A stretch of 64,000 nt of DNA from an uncultured Clostridia bacterium (GTDB lineage Bacteria; Bacillota; Clostridia; UBA1381): positions 27,085-91,084 of the forward strand of contig CANQQZ010000010.1 in NCBI GenBank assembly GCA_947626135.1, written 5' to 3'. Below, in pieces: positions 33,301-40,565 of this stretch. The translations under genes were made by a program, and so were the position numbers. How positions within the stretch are numbered: position 1 is the first letter of the stretch; each line of letters opens with the position of its first letter. Under the pieces are notes generated by a model, which worked only from the letters and a program-made list of their open reading frames with translations, was not told the DNA's origin and did no database searches.

Positions 33301-35013
33301 AATTATACGTTTGTCGGCTGGGCTGACGAGAATAACGATATAGTTCCGGAAACGGCATTCGCGTCCGTTACAAAGGATATGACGCTCAAGGCGGTATTTG
33401 AACGCGAAGCGTATAATATAATCAATGATACAAATGACGCGCACGGCACGGCTCAGGTTCAGTCCAAAGCCGCTCCCAATACGACGGTTACCATTACGGC
33501 GCAGCCCGCAAGCGGTGATTACGAGGTTGATAAATATACCGTTACCACAGCATCGGGCGACAGCGTTCAGGTAACGCCTAACGGCAATACGGCAACGTTT
33601 ACGATGCCTGAGAGCGACGTTACCGTGCGGGTAACATTTAAGGAAAGGACATATACGGTTACAGTTAACGCGGGCTCCGGCGGTCAGGTTTCGGCAAGCA
33701 AGACGACGGATATAAAGAAGGGTGAAATCATCACAATCACGGCGACAGCAAACGCCGGATACAGATTGGGAACCATTACAGTTAAGGATGCGGCAGGCAA
33801 CGATATCGAGCTTACCGCGGATAATACCTTTGAAATGCCCGCAAGCAACGTTACGGTTACAGTCACATTCGCATCCACCGGCGGCAGCAGCAGTGGCGGC
33901 GGCGGTGGCGGCGGCGGTGGCGGCGGCGGAAACGCCCTGACCATCAGATATGAGGAAGCCGACGGCAAGGCGGGAGCAAGCGTATCAAAGCTTGAGGCTC
34001 CCGCGGGAAGCGAGCCGGTTGACCTTATAGCCGTATTCACCAGCAAGCCTAAAAATGATAAGGTCATCTGGTCGTCGAGTAATGAGAAGGTTGCGACAGT
34101 CGATCAGAACGGAATAGTTTCGTTCATAAGCGAGGGCACAGCCGTTATTACGGCTGTAGCCGAGACAAGCAAGCTGCTTAAGGATACCGTTACGGTTACA
34201 GTAACGCAATCCGAGGCTTCGCCGTCGCCGAGCACCAGCCCGGCGCCCGGCGCGTCGCCCGGTCCGGACGACAGCAGCCCCGCAGGGACGGACATTCCTA
34301 TCGAGCAGAACGGACCGCAGCTTATCACAAAGGAGATGCTCAATCCGTATATAATCGGTTATGAGGACAATGTTTTCGGACCGGAGCTGCCGATAAGCCG
34401 CGAGGAGGTTGCCACCATTTTCGCGAGACTTATAGCAAACAGCGTATATATGGATAAGTCGTATGACACATCGTTCCCCGATGTGACCGATGCGGAATGG
34501 AGTAAGGATTATGTCGGTTATCTTGAAGGCTTCGATGTTATCAAAGGCTATGAGGACGGTTCATTCCGTCCGAAGGACCATATTACCAGAGCGGAAATGG
34601 CGGTTATGATGGCAAGAGCCGAGGGATATGATATATCCGGATATATGTCGCCCGACGCGCTTGTGTTCCCCGATGTGGAAGAGGGCTACGGAACATGGGC
34701 GGTTAAGGCTATTAAGGCTCTGACGGACGCCGGAATCATGGAGGGTTATACTGACGGCACATTCAGACCCGACCGTCCCATAACCAGAGCCGAGACAGTC
34801 GCGACCATAAACCGCGTTCTCGCGGATATGGAGATCGATTCAGCGGAGGTTCTTCCGTCAGACGTAACCGATGCGCATTGGGCGTATGACGATATCGTAT
34901 TTGCAATGAATCACAGAATTTTAAAGGATGCGGCGGCGGATCCGAGCCAATTCCTTGATTCGGAGCAGTTTGACGAGAATATCATCAGAACGACCGAGAC
35001 TGTGGACGACTGA
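21337..35013 (+). CDS. 4558-residue Ig-like, Flg_new and MBG repeat protein with C-terminal SLH anchor
   Basis: The signal peptide covers about residues 1-30; AAAGGGGG lies about 12 bases before the ATG. Residues about 219-1000 hold six related Ig-like repeats (GGTP, TITWSG, YKFP elements). Seven InlB B-repeat/Flg_new modules follow at about 1555-2130, each with GY.F.GWY and ending LYA.W or IYA.W. An Ig-like module (2131-2235) leads into a long MBG/YDG region to about 3570 (TKEYDGNN, VKDYDGTT, AVYDGTNK). More Flg_new and divergent repeats lie at about 3880-4185. Then come a glycine-run linker, a Big_2 module (about 4200-4290; VIWSSSNEKVATVD) and three SLH domains (about 4328-4540; ITRAEMA, ITRAETV). 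No enzyme domain is seen. It is probably a wall-bound giant adhesin or stalk. A terminator follows the stop. Confidence 0.85.
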   Translation: MKIRHLKKRLWSMLLALSMLLSVMPNGFAAEITSDNNQVPIKSIAIKHTAGVITGIDITVDPAIHASASAIIDYVIFTNYSHDGGSVDYDSETLSGEISDLPNGEYLSETINDDTLYMPAVYGYAVVNNENLGIINIPINGSAYDGDFSKSKIEELAADLESGFELDSAAQDQTPIKIFLWSEVAGNKDANRYEHEFTLDPSNNTDLTDPESSVSPTDQEITAGALTLTPPAVGGTPQSQPGDVTVSSSTPSDSFDVSGITWSGDLTSGGKFDADTAYTVELTLKPRSGYKFPDDPVEGSYTINGQAVTTDITKNTDGTITVKYTFTNTDKLAVTGIASASDDSLNRSYEDGGSFDYTGGKVTVTYNNGETEDVDLKSNTRGLSVVYGSGKSELADGIELHSGVFPAGENLFYHYDASEDQKDGINQSSGTLDSATLGDLTVAAAEKITEVSATFEFPAAGGTPAQTAEVTSGSPSDYTITDISWEESPAEGLESFSDFSGPTFGYNKKYKAVVTFTKAGSKSFDTPNVTATAKKKDEETTTKVDNVDDASESEVIAEFIFDPTAKKQISGGNVTVTAPEAGGTPNTSGTDTSDDFNIKSVEWSKADDSPVDGNFGYGEQYKVKVTIEPTADCEFPAEPDKSQYKVNGVEPDKVTRDSDGNCVLEYTFPATAGLDEISSVDVAGVTVPEAGATATTAGITVSTPNVTLTSDSDSPKWTTDGADPFTDQFEAGKKYTLSVKITPDAGHKFAETGMTGRVNSTYPATVVVDPGGMSATVTWEYTVAALEITAVDVSITDPKPEDDIPTSAWMDFDAIVTGLSVTPDSQAKITSVTYNEGDKDSVIPASGKFKENTQYTITVVLTAEENYAFTETHESDYKINGAAPSDLQTSPDGKTLTLKYTFTTDKDEITGVTVNGSPKLGPYAAETDNFDDSGITSVEVTYKYKGKETIEPAQFEDKGIKFSYGSGHTELPEPLTTDQNGQEVYVTVDDGTHTAAHSDSLGELDVRNKYTVTFYDTTGSGSPLGTAEVFDGDHITDSGKLNEIRGWGDTAATSAGDKYFDHWEVVGGSLMSGNYDPVSTPVTETVSVKAVVQEDAVQSIEHAGSLTKDTYAEHASFDPAGITATLHHVYSSNDETGILPAQWSDKHIKVVYADSGSGVDASACTDLPSSLTKDLNGKYLYLMYDDGSGPKLITSTPFAQLHIETEYKVILHYLGSDNSDKQAEIPALMTGDNVQEAQVTEKVTDINSLATGKWEYRSGDVVTFPITIATSDVEIWAQTKLPAPGNVSAAKVEWSGSGSEDDKKGGIKVKFDQVSDANEYAIEIKKDGRTVKTVTVSASDYSSDGTLIGADETVFTPGSGYTVEVVAKPAAGSHKVDSDPGTSSSVDAGKMYPTPPTTATGKYYNGITRGDLTFNTSQNVTWTIVSPETLVHVSDTNSRYAVSTAGNDMYLAVSGSNEVTVTVTKGDVEITKPPTVNGSEHRVGDEVTLETSGAEAQDSHEKASDFVVEGTWSVTSGNPLTAEDSNSVGYTFHPTNSNDYNDATGTLTVDDVIMVYTVTLKLNKNGSDEEDYQVLKIDKNDYVTTPKYSYKGDPDLTTNPGYRFLGWYESRSGGSPVDLSSKTITSELTLYAHWESAQYTVQFKKNDGTEDFYDDYKKENLNYGSTITEPTEPSRVGYDFGGWYKDSSCSEGEKWVFNGEGDASKVQDNVTLYAKWTVHKHKVTYHYTNDSGDQTAEHAKVPYGTKLDGDNAPPDNSTIGTRYGYTHENKWYTGTDYRNEWDFGTMTTPDSDLDLYLQWNPVDVTVKFMYNYDGAPSDGVFKTVTVSFGQNGQEIGRLLSNEQPTRQDWNFTGWYREPGCENHYLFTSATTVNSTDDINIYAGWERIKYRVTFYYNRSLEDSDTASFEINSGDTISADNITNLHLDTTGVNGDVFKGWAKLTEGVPDTDHLVTDASELVGTTVRENLNYQAQWEKRQITVRWLKNDGSGDAFQTGPVKNYGDNVYGSDFTSNNNTREHYTFKNWTLDQPGNRVLSGDVRVETEEEYFDIYAQWTPKKYTVHFKMNNGTNDDYTTQEVDYGALASSPSGTPERAGYTFTGWYKEPECSTKWTFETDAVTDVDETNGLSIYAGWRAEPKAEDMSLSVSPSNAVPAFTDATLTASYSATAGYSGVTFKWYKNGSPITDDDKYDLTDNTLTIKNFLSSYEGTYKAVLCVGEHEYDTVYKEAVLTIQKATTSIGGTGRNLSIEYTGLDIKWSDVITNPGLIDESTGTITVSDGAPPAKGNYNNTDGLRYRITRRGSSAVVTPKDAGEYTLTVSLGEDANGNYEKPADQVYNFTITPKELTVTPNAFTKEYDGNNNLPRQTLSKDSGLTGFIGDDGTGITAVLTGTYNSKNAGTYGSGQVSVTGTLNYPAETSARNYKLPDTITAAEGNAITKKTLTFTAANTSISRKVGSAAIDLSAIGTITFRTPVEPITKVSSALSSGNGYLLSFEKTSGTLELANPGGPMTLMPSTAETNIYKATIALTGDAATNYNLTSSEYTVTVNISDNAVYNLSVATDIDTSGVNVISPYVKETYHNGGSAESEPHSVTAASGNAAIKITPETGFEADRAEFKDGATGIGTLGAVQDAAGEKSVQYTAPGSLPENDTDVPIVVYFKPIPVELTGRNINSGAGEDDVYVNDTKEYNFESATGGSGSYKYSIAETTNCNASIDETNPTKLSITPTKKAEATVKVRVEDTGNGTYAEATYTLAADKILKATLTLKLTDVNETYTGRAYPILIDHESTTVDESKIKYSYERTADGTGAGSGSWWEDGVSYPTSDPPINAGTYSVTATVEGTDEYKEVTATGTVTISRDTLRAPFPGTPDVYEGTELKTVTVPGTATGTHSREVVNGTYAVESVAEGTVKAGLNENINYTFIPTSDKDKNNYENVSATNGSFTGKAKNSADIYITLNNSTATYGDGETQIRNNSQNAALQSSAPTAAAGGTWSYKYYGRSLDGTYSKAAEAADDVIPSKAGSYYVVVTYENTMYRGTKTATLTINPKQITVTWPEFVGQGKVFDNTPDAAISTELPANTPTFSGFVGGDEALVTPAIKASYQWTKNHSPYVHTDAEEITGTLSFDTDYAVDQTYKNYVIPPASATKIVTQPPTVRITARPLTANTLPEVVKDYDGTTRMPAGYSLMASYFTNYVETAVPTIGLGSTAFEDKNAGEGKTINWAPTVIGPYSKDYVIDLITKSGTINRKKIAFSVDSPLAVSTSPGMTGAEPGTTVDLKDAGRYFQTLAEGETLEEGVDYTLVYALTSSGTTKIELASDGHTTTPTDTEGDAEFSATVTLTTDKAKNYQFNSTSATYQSEDIAAGHITVTASNTVHRDVNIYDGADASAADITGGTKAVEFGSGAFTISAAPTLGEDKPVWSYATAVDNDVADITDNGDGTVTITPNKLGSVVLKASVSQTPEYSMASATVTISVTKNTVTVVMNPETAVYDGTNKKPNITVTGKNADGSAYTLVEGDDYTVTFYIGDPSDGGVEAGSEIIDVGEYYAVINITNDNYKLDDDADALIFTITSAQLEVGDITGDAVYKETLTAGGVTAPDVDPSADAPTYTYQWYVSDTEEGPGTPIDGATEASLELSEDLVGKYVYVEVTGTDNYEGQTAKSNSVKVEKIELEGSADITYDGKDSGEEAVRGTVLTADTSGIEEAYGDEIDPDKFTYEWYVRGDDGTPQKVGDGKTYTVTDDTAGKSVYAVAVYSDNGYEGSFQTDDVVTGKFALEAESELSAERVVGYDAFDITTDITNKSNKPVMLQAKAVEKGAQLESAASTVFTVSLSSADAVAADGTVTLTVTPVTGLDIGTYTATVYVYDSAYIGVDAVKMINVTFEVTPLVKHVKFLDKDGNVIAGSEQDIEAGQSATVPTPPEVEHYHFVKWTDEDGNELSASDFGNVQKDITAKAVYEINMYTVTFLDKDGNEIRKDTVEALTQIVPPSPGTVENYTFVGWADENNDIVPETAFASVTKDMTLKAVFEREAYNIINDTNDAHGTAQVQSKAAPNTTVTITAQPASGDYEVDKYTVTTASGDSVQVTPNGNTATFTMPESDVTVRVTFKERTYTVTVNAGSGGQVSASKTTDIKKGEIITITATANAGYRLGTITVKDAAGNDIELTADNTFEMPASNVTVTVTFASTGGSSSGGGGGGGGGGGGNALTIRYEEADGKAGASVSKLEAPAGSEPVDLIAVFTSKPKNDKVIWSSSNEKVATVDQNGIVSFISEGTAVITAVAETSKLLKDTVTVTVTQSEASPSPSTSPAPGASPGPDDSSPAGTDIPIEQNGPQLITKEMLNPYIIGYEDNVFGPELPISREEVATIFARLIANSVYMDKSYDTSFPDVTDAEWSKDYVGYLEGFDVIKGYEDGSFRPKDHITRAEMAVMMARAEGYDISGYMSPDALVFPDVEEGYGTWAVKAIKALTDAGIMEGYTDGTFRPDRPITRAETVATINRVLADMEIDSAEVLPSDVTDAHWAYDDIVFAMNHRILKDAAADPSQFLDSEQFDENIIRTTETVDD

Positions 35014-35043
35014 TATCAAAAGCGATAATAATTAAACAATCAA

Positions 35044-35079
35044 AAAGACTGACATCAAACGATGTCAGTCTTTGCTTTT
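35044..35079. terminator. Bidirectional terminator between the surface locus and smpB
   Basis: A perfect 13-bp stem (AAAGACTGACATC) with loop AAAC has T-rich flanks on both strands. It can end transcripts from the plus-strand surface locus and from minus-strand smpB. Confidence 0.9.
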
Positions 35080-35107
35080 GGTATGAATTGATTTGCGCGT
35101 GATCTGT

Positions 35108-35575
35108 TTAATAATTGCGCGCTTTGATCGCCCGCTCCGCGTCCCGCTTTGCGTCGCGCTTTGCTATATCCTCGCGCTTGTCATAGAGCTTTTTGCCCTT
35201 GCATAGCCCGAGAGAAATTTTTACGAGGGAGCCCTTCATATATACGGAAAGAGGTATAAGCGAATACCCCTGCAATTTGATTTGTCCTATAAGTTTTCTT
35301 ATTTCTGATTTATGCATAAGCAGTCTGCGCGCTCTTAACGGATCGCGGTTAAAAATATTCCCGTGGTCGTATGGGCTTATGTTCATTTGCTTGAGAATTA
35401 CCTCGCCGTTGTCTATGGAAGCGTAGGCGTCCGATATGTTTACTCTGCCCTGACGTATGGATTTTACCTCGGTCCCCAGGAGCTCAATGCCCGTTTCGTA
35501 GGTTTCTATAATAAAATATTCATATCTTGCTTTCTTGTTTTGCGCTATTGTTTTTACGCCGCGCTTGTCAGCCAA
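35108..35575 (-). CDS. smpB: SsrA-binding protein SmpB
   Basis: SmpB binds tmRNA and, with it, rescues stalled ribosomes and tags the unfinished protein for degradation. The sequence has the family hallmarks [38 protein letters not shown] and a basic KR-rich tail, and the usual length. I place the start at a TTG at 35575, giving 155 residues and MADKRGVK. That start lies 9 bases after AAAGGAA, whereas the in-frame GTG at 35584 directly abuts it. The tmRNA gene itself is not in the window. A minus-strand promoter lies at 35622-35650. Confidence 0.95.
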   Translation of the reverse strand: MADKRGVKTIAQNKKARYEYFIIETYETGIELLGTEVKSIRQGRVNISDAYASIDNGEVILKQMNISPYDHGNIFNRDPLRARRLLMHKSEIRKLIGQIKLQGYSLIPLSVYMKGSLVKISLGLCKGKKLYDKREDIAKRDAKRDAERAIKARNY

Positions 35576-35621
35576 AATTGCCACTTCCTTTCAAATGTGT
35601 TTTACGCATTCTACCCGACTA

Positions 35622-35650
35622 AGTATAACATAGTTTTTAACATTTTTCAA
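35622..35650 (-). promoter_or_regulatory. Promoter of smpB
   Basis: Read on the minus strand, TTGAAA and TATACT are 17 bases apart, ending about 45 bases before the smpB start. Confidence 0.65.
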
Positions 35651-35730
35651 TAAATAAATACTAATTTCACGAAATTTACGCGTCCGGAAAAAAACGACGC
35701 TTCAAACCGCCTTTTTTGCGAAATAAACTA

Positions 35731-35759
35731 TTGACAAACATCGAAATATAATGGATAAT
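35731..35759 (+). promoter_or_regulatory. Promoter of carB
   Basis: TTGACA at 35731-35736 and GATAAT at 35754-35759 are 17 bases apart, 41 bases before the carB ATG. No pyrimidine attenuator-like hairpin is visible in the short leader. Confidence 0.6.
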
Positions 35760-35800
35760 AATGTTATATTAAGGCAAAATAATGAAAGGAAACATAATTT

Positions 35801-38800
35801 ATGAAAAAAAGAGACGACATACACAAGGTTCTTATAATCGGTTCCGGTCCCATAATTATAGGACAGGCATGCGAATTTGATTATTCCGGAACACAGGCAT
35901 GTAAGGCTCTTCGCAAGCTTGGCTATGAAATTGTTCTTGTAAACTCAAATCCCGCAACCATTATGACGGATCCGGAAACGGCGGATGTAACGTATATCGA
36001 GCCGTTAAACGCCGAAAGGCTTACTCAGATAATAGAAAAGGAGCGCCCCGACGCGCTGCTGCCTAACCTTGGCGGACAGTCGGGACTGAATTTGTGCTCG
36101 GAGCTTGCAAATTCCGGAGTGCTGGACAAGTACGGCGTTAAGGTAATAGGCGTTCAGGTCGACGCAATTGACCGCGGCGAGGACAGAATTGAATTTAAGA
36201 AAACCATGAACAGCCTCGGTATAGAAATGGCGCGCAGCGAGGTCGCATACTCCGTTGACGAAGCGCTCGCTATCGCGGACAAGCTCGGATATCCGGTAGT
36301 GCTGCGCCCCGCGTACACTATGGGCGGCGCTGGCGGCGGTCTCGTTTACAACACGGAGGAGCTCAAAACGGTATGCGCGAGAGGCTTGCAGGCGAGCCTT
36401 GTCGGACAGGTTCTCGTTGAGGAATCCGTTCTGGGCTGGGAGGAGCTGGAACTGGAGGTCGTAAGAGATTCCAAAAACAACATGATCACCGTTTGCTTTA
36501 TCGAGAATATCGACCCCTTGGGCGTTCACACGGGCGATTCGTTCTGCTCCGCGCCGATGCTTACCATTCCCGAGGACGTGCAAAAGGAATTACAGCGTCA
36601 GGCGTATAAAATTGTTGAAGCGATAGAGGTTATCGGCGGAACGAATGTGCAGTTCGCGAGAAATCCGGAGGACGGGCGAATTATAGTAATTGAAATCAAT
36701 CCGCGCACCTCGCGCTCGTCGGCGCTCGCGTCGAAGGCGACTGGCTTTCCGATAGCGCTCGTTTCGGCTATGCTCGCGGCGGGACTTGATTTGTCCGATA
36801 TAGAATGCGGCAAGTACGGTACGCTTGACAAATATTATCCCGACGGCGACTACGTTGTTATAAAGTTTGCGCGCTGGGCTTTTGAGAAGTTCAAGGGCTC
36901 CGAGGATAAGCTCGGCACGCAGATGCGCGCCGTGGGCGAGGTAATGAGCATAGGCAAGACATATAAAGAGGCGTTCCAAAAGGCTATCAGAAGTCTTGAA
37001 ACGGGACGCTACGGCTTGGGCGGAGCGAAGGATTTCGCGGAAAAATCGAAGGACGAGCTGCTTAAAATGCTCGTAACGCCGTCAAGCGAAAGACAGTTTA
37101 TCATGTACGAGGCCCTGAGAAAAGGCGCGACTGTTGAGGAGCTATGGGATTTGACAAAGATAAAGCACTACTTTATTGAGCAGATGAAGGAGCTTGTCGA
37201 GGAGGAGGAAGCGCTCAAAGCATATAAGGGCAGCGTTCCGCCTGTCGACGTGCTCGGACAGGCGAAGAAGGACGGCTTCTCCGACAGATATTTAAGCGGT
37301 CTTCTGGACGTGACAGAGGAGGAAATCAGGAACGCGCGCATCGCGGCGGGTATTACCGAAGCGTGGGAGGGCGTTCATGTAAGCGGCACGAAGGACGCGG
37401 CGTATTACTATTCGTCGTATAATATGAAAGATGAGAGCAAGGTGTCGGAAAAGCCGAAAATTATGATTTTGGGCGGCGGTCCGAACAGGATAGGTCAGGG
37501 AATAGAATTTGACTATTGCTGTGTTCACGCGGCAAAGGCGTTAAAGCAGCTCGGCTTTGAAACGATAATCGTAAACTGCAATCCCGAAACTGTTTCGACT
37601 GATTACGACACGTCGGACAAGCTCTATTTCGAGCCGCTGACGTTGGAGGATGTTTTAAGCATACATGAAAAGGAAAAGCCGCTCGGCGTGATCGCTCAGT
37701 TCGGCGGTCAGACGCCGTTAAATCTTGCGGCGGAATTAAAGAAAAACGGCGTAAATATTTTGGGCACGACGCCGGAAACCATAGATTTGGCGGAGGACAG
37801 AGATTTGTTCCGCGCGATGATGGACAAGCTCAGCATTCCTATGCCGGAGTCGGGCATGGCTGTTAACGTTGAGGAAGCGCTTGAAATCGCGGAGCAGATA
37901 GGCTATCCGGTAATGGTTCGCCCGTCGTATGTGCTCGGCGGACGCGGTATGGAGGTAGTCCACGACGCAGACAGTTTGAAAATTTACATGAATGCGGCAG
38001 TAGGCGTGACGCCCGACAGACCGATACTTATCGACCGCTTTTTAAATCACGCTATGGAGTGCGAGGCGGACGCTATTTCGGACGGTGAAAATGTGTTCGT
38101 TCCGGCTGTTATGGAGCATATCGAGCTTGCGGGAATCCACTCGGGCGACTCGGCATGTATTTTGCCGTCGATGCATATCCCGGCTGAAAACGTCGAGACG
38201 ATCAAGGAATATACGCGCAAAATAGCGCGTGAAATGAACGTTCGCGGACTTATGAACATGCAGTACGCAATAGAGGGCGGCAAGGTTTACGTGCTTGAAG
38301 CGAATCCGCGCGCGTCAAGAACGGTGCCGCTCGTGTCGAAGGTATGCAACATCAGAATGGTGCCGCTCGCGACGGATATAATCACGTCGCCGATAACGGG
38401 CAGACCGTCGCCGGTGGCGGAGCTGAAGGAAAAGAAAATCCCGCATTACGGCGTAAAGGAGGCGGTATTCCCGTTCAATATGTTCCAGGAGGTCGATCCG
38501 GTGCTCGGACCCGAAATGCGCTCGACGGGCGAGGTTCTCGGCATGGCGGCGGATTTCGGCGAAGCGTTCGGAAAAGCGCAGGAGGCGACTCAGACAAGAC
38601 TGCCGGTGTCGGGCAAGGTGCTTTTGAGCGTCAACGACCGGGATAAGGCGGAGCTGATTGAGGTGGCAAAAGGCTTCCTTGAGTGCGGCTTTGATCTTAT
38701 AGCTACAAAGGGATGCGGCGAATATATAAAGAAAAACGGATTGCCGGTCAGAGTTGTGGCAAAGCTGAACGAGGGCAGACCGAATGTTCTTGACATCATA

Positions 38801-39013
38801 ACAAACGGCGAGGTATCTATGGTTATCAATACGCCAAACGATAAGAAGGGCGCCGCTGACGACAGCTATATACGCAAGGGAGTTATAAAGGGCAGGATCC
38901 CGTATATGACAACTATGGCAGCGGCAAAGGCTGCAATAGCCGGAATTAAAGCGATGCAAAAGGGTGATAACGGCGTTAAGCCGCTTCAGGAATTTCACAC
39001 AGAGATAAAATAG
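35801..39013 (+). CDS. carB: Carbamoyl-phosphate synthase large subunit
   Basis: It makes carbamoyl phosphate from bicarbonate, ammonia and two ATP, feeding pyrimidine and arginine synthesis. At 1070 residues it has the normal length. The two homologous halves start with GSGPIIIGQACEFDYSG (from about residue 14) and GGGPNRIGQGIEFDY (from about 556), each leading into an ATP-grasp domain. The C-terminal MGS-like regulatory domain begins near residue 940. The ammonia-supplying partner carA is not next to it, nor are other pyr or arg genes, so it is a lone gene here with its own promoter and terminator. The ATG has AAAGGA about 10 bases upstream. Confidence 0.97.
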   Translation: MKKRDDIHKVLIIGSGPIIIGQACEFDYSGTQACKALRKLGYEIVLVNSNPATIMTDPETADVTYIEPLNAERLTQIIEKERPDALLPNLGGQSGLNLCSELANSGVLDKYGVKVIGVQVDAIDRGEDRIEFKKTMNSLGIEMARSEVAYSVDEALAIADKLGYPVVLRPAYTMGGAGGGLVYNTEELKTVCARGLQASLVGQVLVEESVLGWEELELEVVRDSKNNMITVCFIENIDPLGVHTGDSFCSAPMLTIPEDVQKELQRQAYKIVEAIEVIGGTNVQFARNPEDGRIIVIEINPRTSRSSALASKATGFPIALVSAMLAAGLDLSDIECGKYGTLDKYYPDGDYVVIKFARWAFEKFKGSEDKLGTQMRAVGEVMSIGKTYKEAFQKAIRSLETGRYGLGGAKDFAEKSKDELLKMLVTPSSERQFIMYEALRKGATVEELWDLTKIKHYFIEQMKELVEEEEALKAYKGSVPPVDVLGQAKKDGFSDRYLSGLLDVTEEEIRNARIAAGITEAWEGVHVSGTKDAAYYYSSYNMKDESKVSEKPKIMILGGGPNRIGQGIEFDYCCVHAAKALKQLGFETIIVNCNPETVSTDYDTSDKLYFEPLTLEDVLSIHEKEKPLGVIAQFGGQTPLNLAAELKKNGVNILGTTPETIDLAEDRDLFRAMMDKLSIPMPESGMAVNVEEALEIAEQIGYPVMVRPSYVLGGRGMEVVHDADSLKIYMNAAVGVTPDRPILIDRFLNHAMECEADAISDGENVFVPAVMEHIELAGIHSGDSACILPSMHIPAENVETIKEYTRKIAREMNVRGLMNMQYAIEGGKVYVLEANPRASRTVPLVSKVCNIRMVPLATDIITSPITGRPSPVAELKEKKIPHYGVKEAVFPFNMFQEVDPVLGPEMRSTGEVLGMAADFGEAFGKAQEATQTRLPVSGKVLLSVNDRDKAELIEVAKGFLECGFDLIATKGCGEYIKKNGLPVRVVAKLNEGRPNVLDIITNGEVSMVINTPNDKKGAADDSYIRKGVIKGRIPYMTTMAAAKAAIAGIKAMQKGDNGVKPLQEFHTEIK

Positions 39014-39039
39014 TAACCGGACGGCGTATCCGCGGGTTT

Positions 39040-39078
39040 AAAACCACCGGCTCCGTTAATGGGGAGCAGGTGGTTTTT
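39040..39078 (+). terminator. Terminator of carB
   Basis: A stem AAAACCACC-g-GCTCC pairs with GGAGC-a-GGTGGTTTT, with one mismatch, and ends in a T run. Confidence 0.85.
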
Positions 39079-39132
39079 GCCAAAACGGCATGGCGACTCA
39101 TTTGAAAACCGCCGCGCAGGGATAAATTTTTG

Positions 39133-39161
39133 TTTACAAATGAGGGTAAGTGTGGTAATAT
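39133..39161 (+). promoter_or_regulatory. Promoter of the pgi cluster
   Basis: TTTACA at 39133-39138 and TAATAT at 39156-39161 are 17 bases apart, about 32 bases before the pgi start. Confidence 0.55.
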
Positions 39162-39193
39162 ATTAATATATTAATCTTTTTGGAGGTACGGAT

Positions 39194-40540
39194 ATGGGTA
39201 ATATCACATTCGATTATTCAAGAGCGCTGCCGTTTTTGGAACAGCACGAGCTTGATAATATGGCTGAATACGTTAAATCCGCTCATAAGATGCTTCATGA
39301 CAAGTCAGGCGCGGGAAATGATTTCCTCGGCTGGGTGGAGCTGCCGACGGATTACGACAAAGAGGAATTTGCAAGAATTAAAAGGGCGGCTGAGAAAATC
39401 CGCTCGGATTCGGATGTGCTTGTTGTCATAGGCATAGGCGGGTCATACCTTGGGGCGCGCGCGGCTGTGGAGCTTTTGCAGCATTCATTCTATAACGCGC
39501 TCGATTCGGACAAGCGCAAGGGACCTGCCGTATTTTTTGCGGGCAATAATATAAGCTCGACATATATGGCTGATTTGCTCGAAACAATCGACGGCAAGGA
39601 TATTTCCGTAAATGTTATATCTAAGTCCGGCACAACGACCGAGCCGGCGATAGCCTTCAGAATTTTCAAGGAGCTGCTTGAAAAGAAATACGGCAAGGCG
39701 GAAGCCGCAAAGCGTATATACGCCACAACCGACAAGGCTCGCGGCGCGCTGAAAACACTTGCGGACGCAGAGGGCTACGAAACGTTTGTTGTTCCGGATG
39801 ACGTGGGCGGAAGATATTCCGTTCTGACGGCGGTGGGGCTGCTTCCCATAGCCGCTGCCGGCATAGATATAGATGCTATGATGCAGGGCGCCGCTGACGG
39901 ACAGAAGGATTACGCGGAACCCGATATTTCAAAAAACCCCGCGTATCAGTATGCGGTCGTAAGAAACGCGCTTGCCAGAAAGGGCAAGACTATAGAAATG
40001 ATGGTTAATTTCGAGCCGGCGCTGCATTATTTCGGCGAATGGTGGAAGCAGCTTTACGGAGAGAGCGAAGGTAAGGACGGTAAGGGAATTTTCCCTGCCG
40101 CGGCTGATTTTTCATCCGATTTGCATTCTATGGGTCAGTATATCCAGCAGGGACAGCGAATTTTATTTGAAACAGCCATCCTTGTTGAAAATCCGCGAAA
40201 GGACGTAACAATAAAGGCTGTGGAGGATAACCTCGACGGGCTCAATTTCCTTGCGGATAAAACCATTGATTATGTTAATTCAAAAGCGGCGCAGGGCACG
40301 GCTCTGGCGCATATGGACGGAGGCGTTCCGAATCTCGCGGTAAGAGTTCCGAAGCTTGACGCGTATAATTTCGGCAAGCTTGTGTATTTCTTTGAGAAGG
40401 CATGCGGAATTTCGGGATATCTTTTGGGCGTGAATCCGTTTGACCAGCCGGGAGTTGAGGCGTACAAGAAGAATATGTTCGCGCTGCTTGGCAAGCCCGG
40501 GTACGAGGATGCTAAGGCTGAGCTTGAGAAAAGACTGTAA
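39194..40540 (+). CDS. pgi: Glucose-6-phosphate isomerase
   Basis: It interconverts glucose 6-phosphate and fructose 6-phosphate in glycolysis. The protein has 448 residues, the usual size for the Firmicutes form. Recognisable elements are the sugar-phosphate-binding [10 protein letters not shown] (80-89) and [10 protein letters not shown] (143-152), then [14 protein letters not shown] and the conserved [10 protein letters not shown]. The start is fixed by TGGAGGT 6 bases before the ATG. It heads a short run with the P-loop gene (25 bases downstream) and thrC, probably co-transcribed from the promoter at 39133. Confidence 0.96.
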   Translation: MGNITFDYSRALPFLEQHELDNMAEYVKSAHKMLHDKSGAGNDFLGWVELPTDYDKEEFARIKRAAEKIRSDSDVLVVIGIGGSYLGARAAVELLQHSFYNALDSDKRKGPAVFFAGNNISSTYMADLLETIDGKDISVNVISKSGTTTEPAIAFRIFKELLEKKYGKAEAAKRIYATTDKARGALKTLADAEGYETFVVPDDVGGRYSVLTAVGLLPIAAAGIDIDAMMQGAADGQKDYAEPDISKNPAYQYAVVRNALARKGKTIEMMVNFEPALHYFGEWWKQLYGESEGKDGKGIFPAAADFSSDLHSMGQYIQQGQRILFETAILVENPRKDVTIKAVEDNLDGLNFLADKTIDYVNSKAAQGTALAHMDGGVPNLAVRVPKLDAYNFGKLVYFFEKACGISGYLLGVNPFDQPGVEAYKKNMFALLGKPGYEDAKAELEKRL

Positions 40541-40565
40541 ACAAAAATTAAGGGAGGATTAAAAA

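Noticed and set aside
35585..35800. Pyrimidine attenuator or riboswitch before carB
   Set aside because: No paired terminator/antiterminator or PyrR-binding hairpin is visible in the leader.
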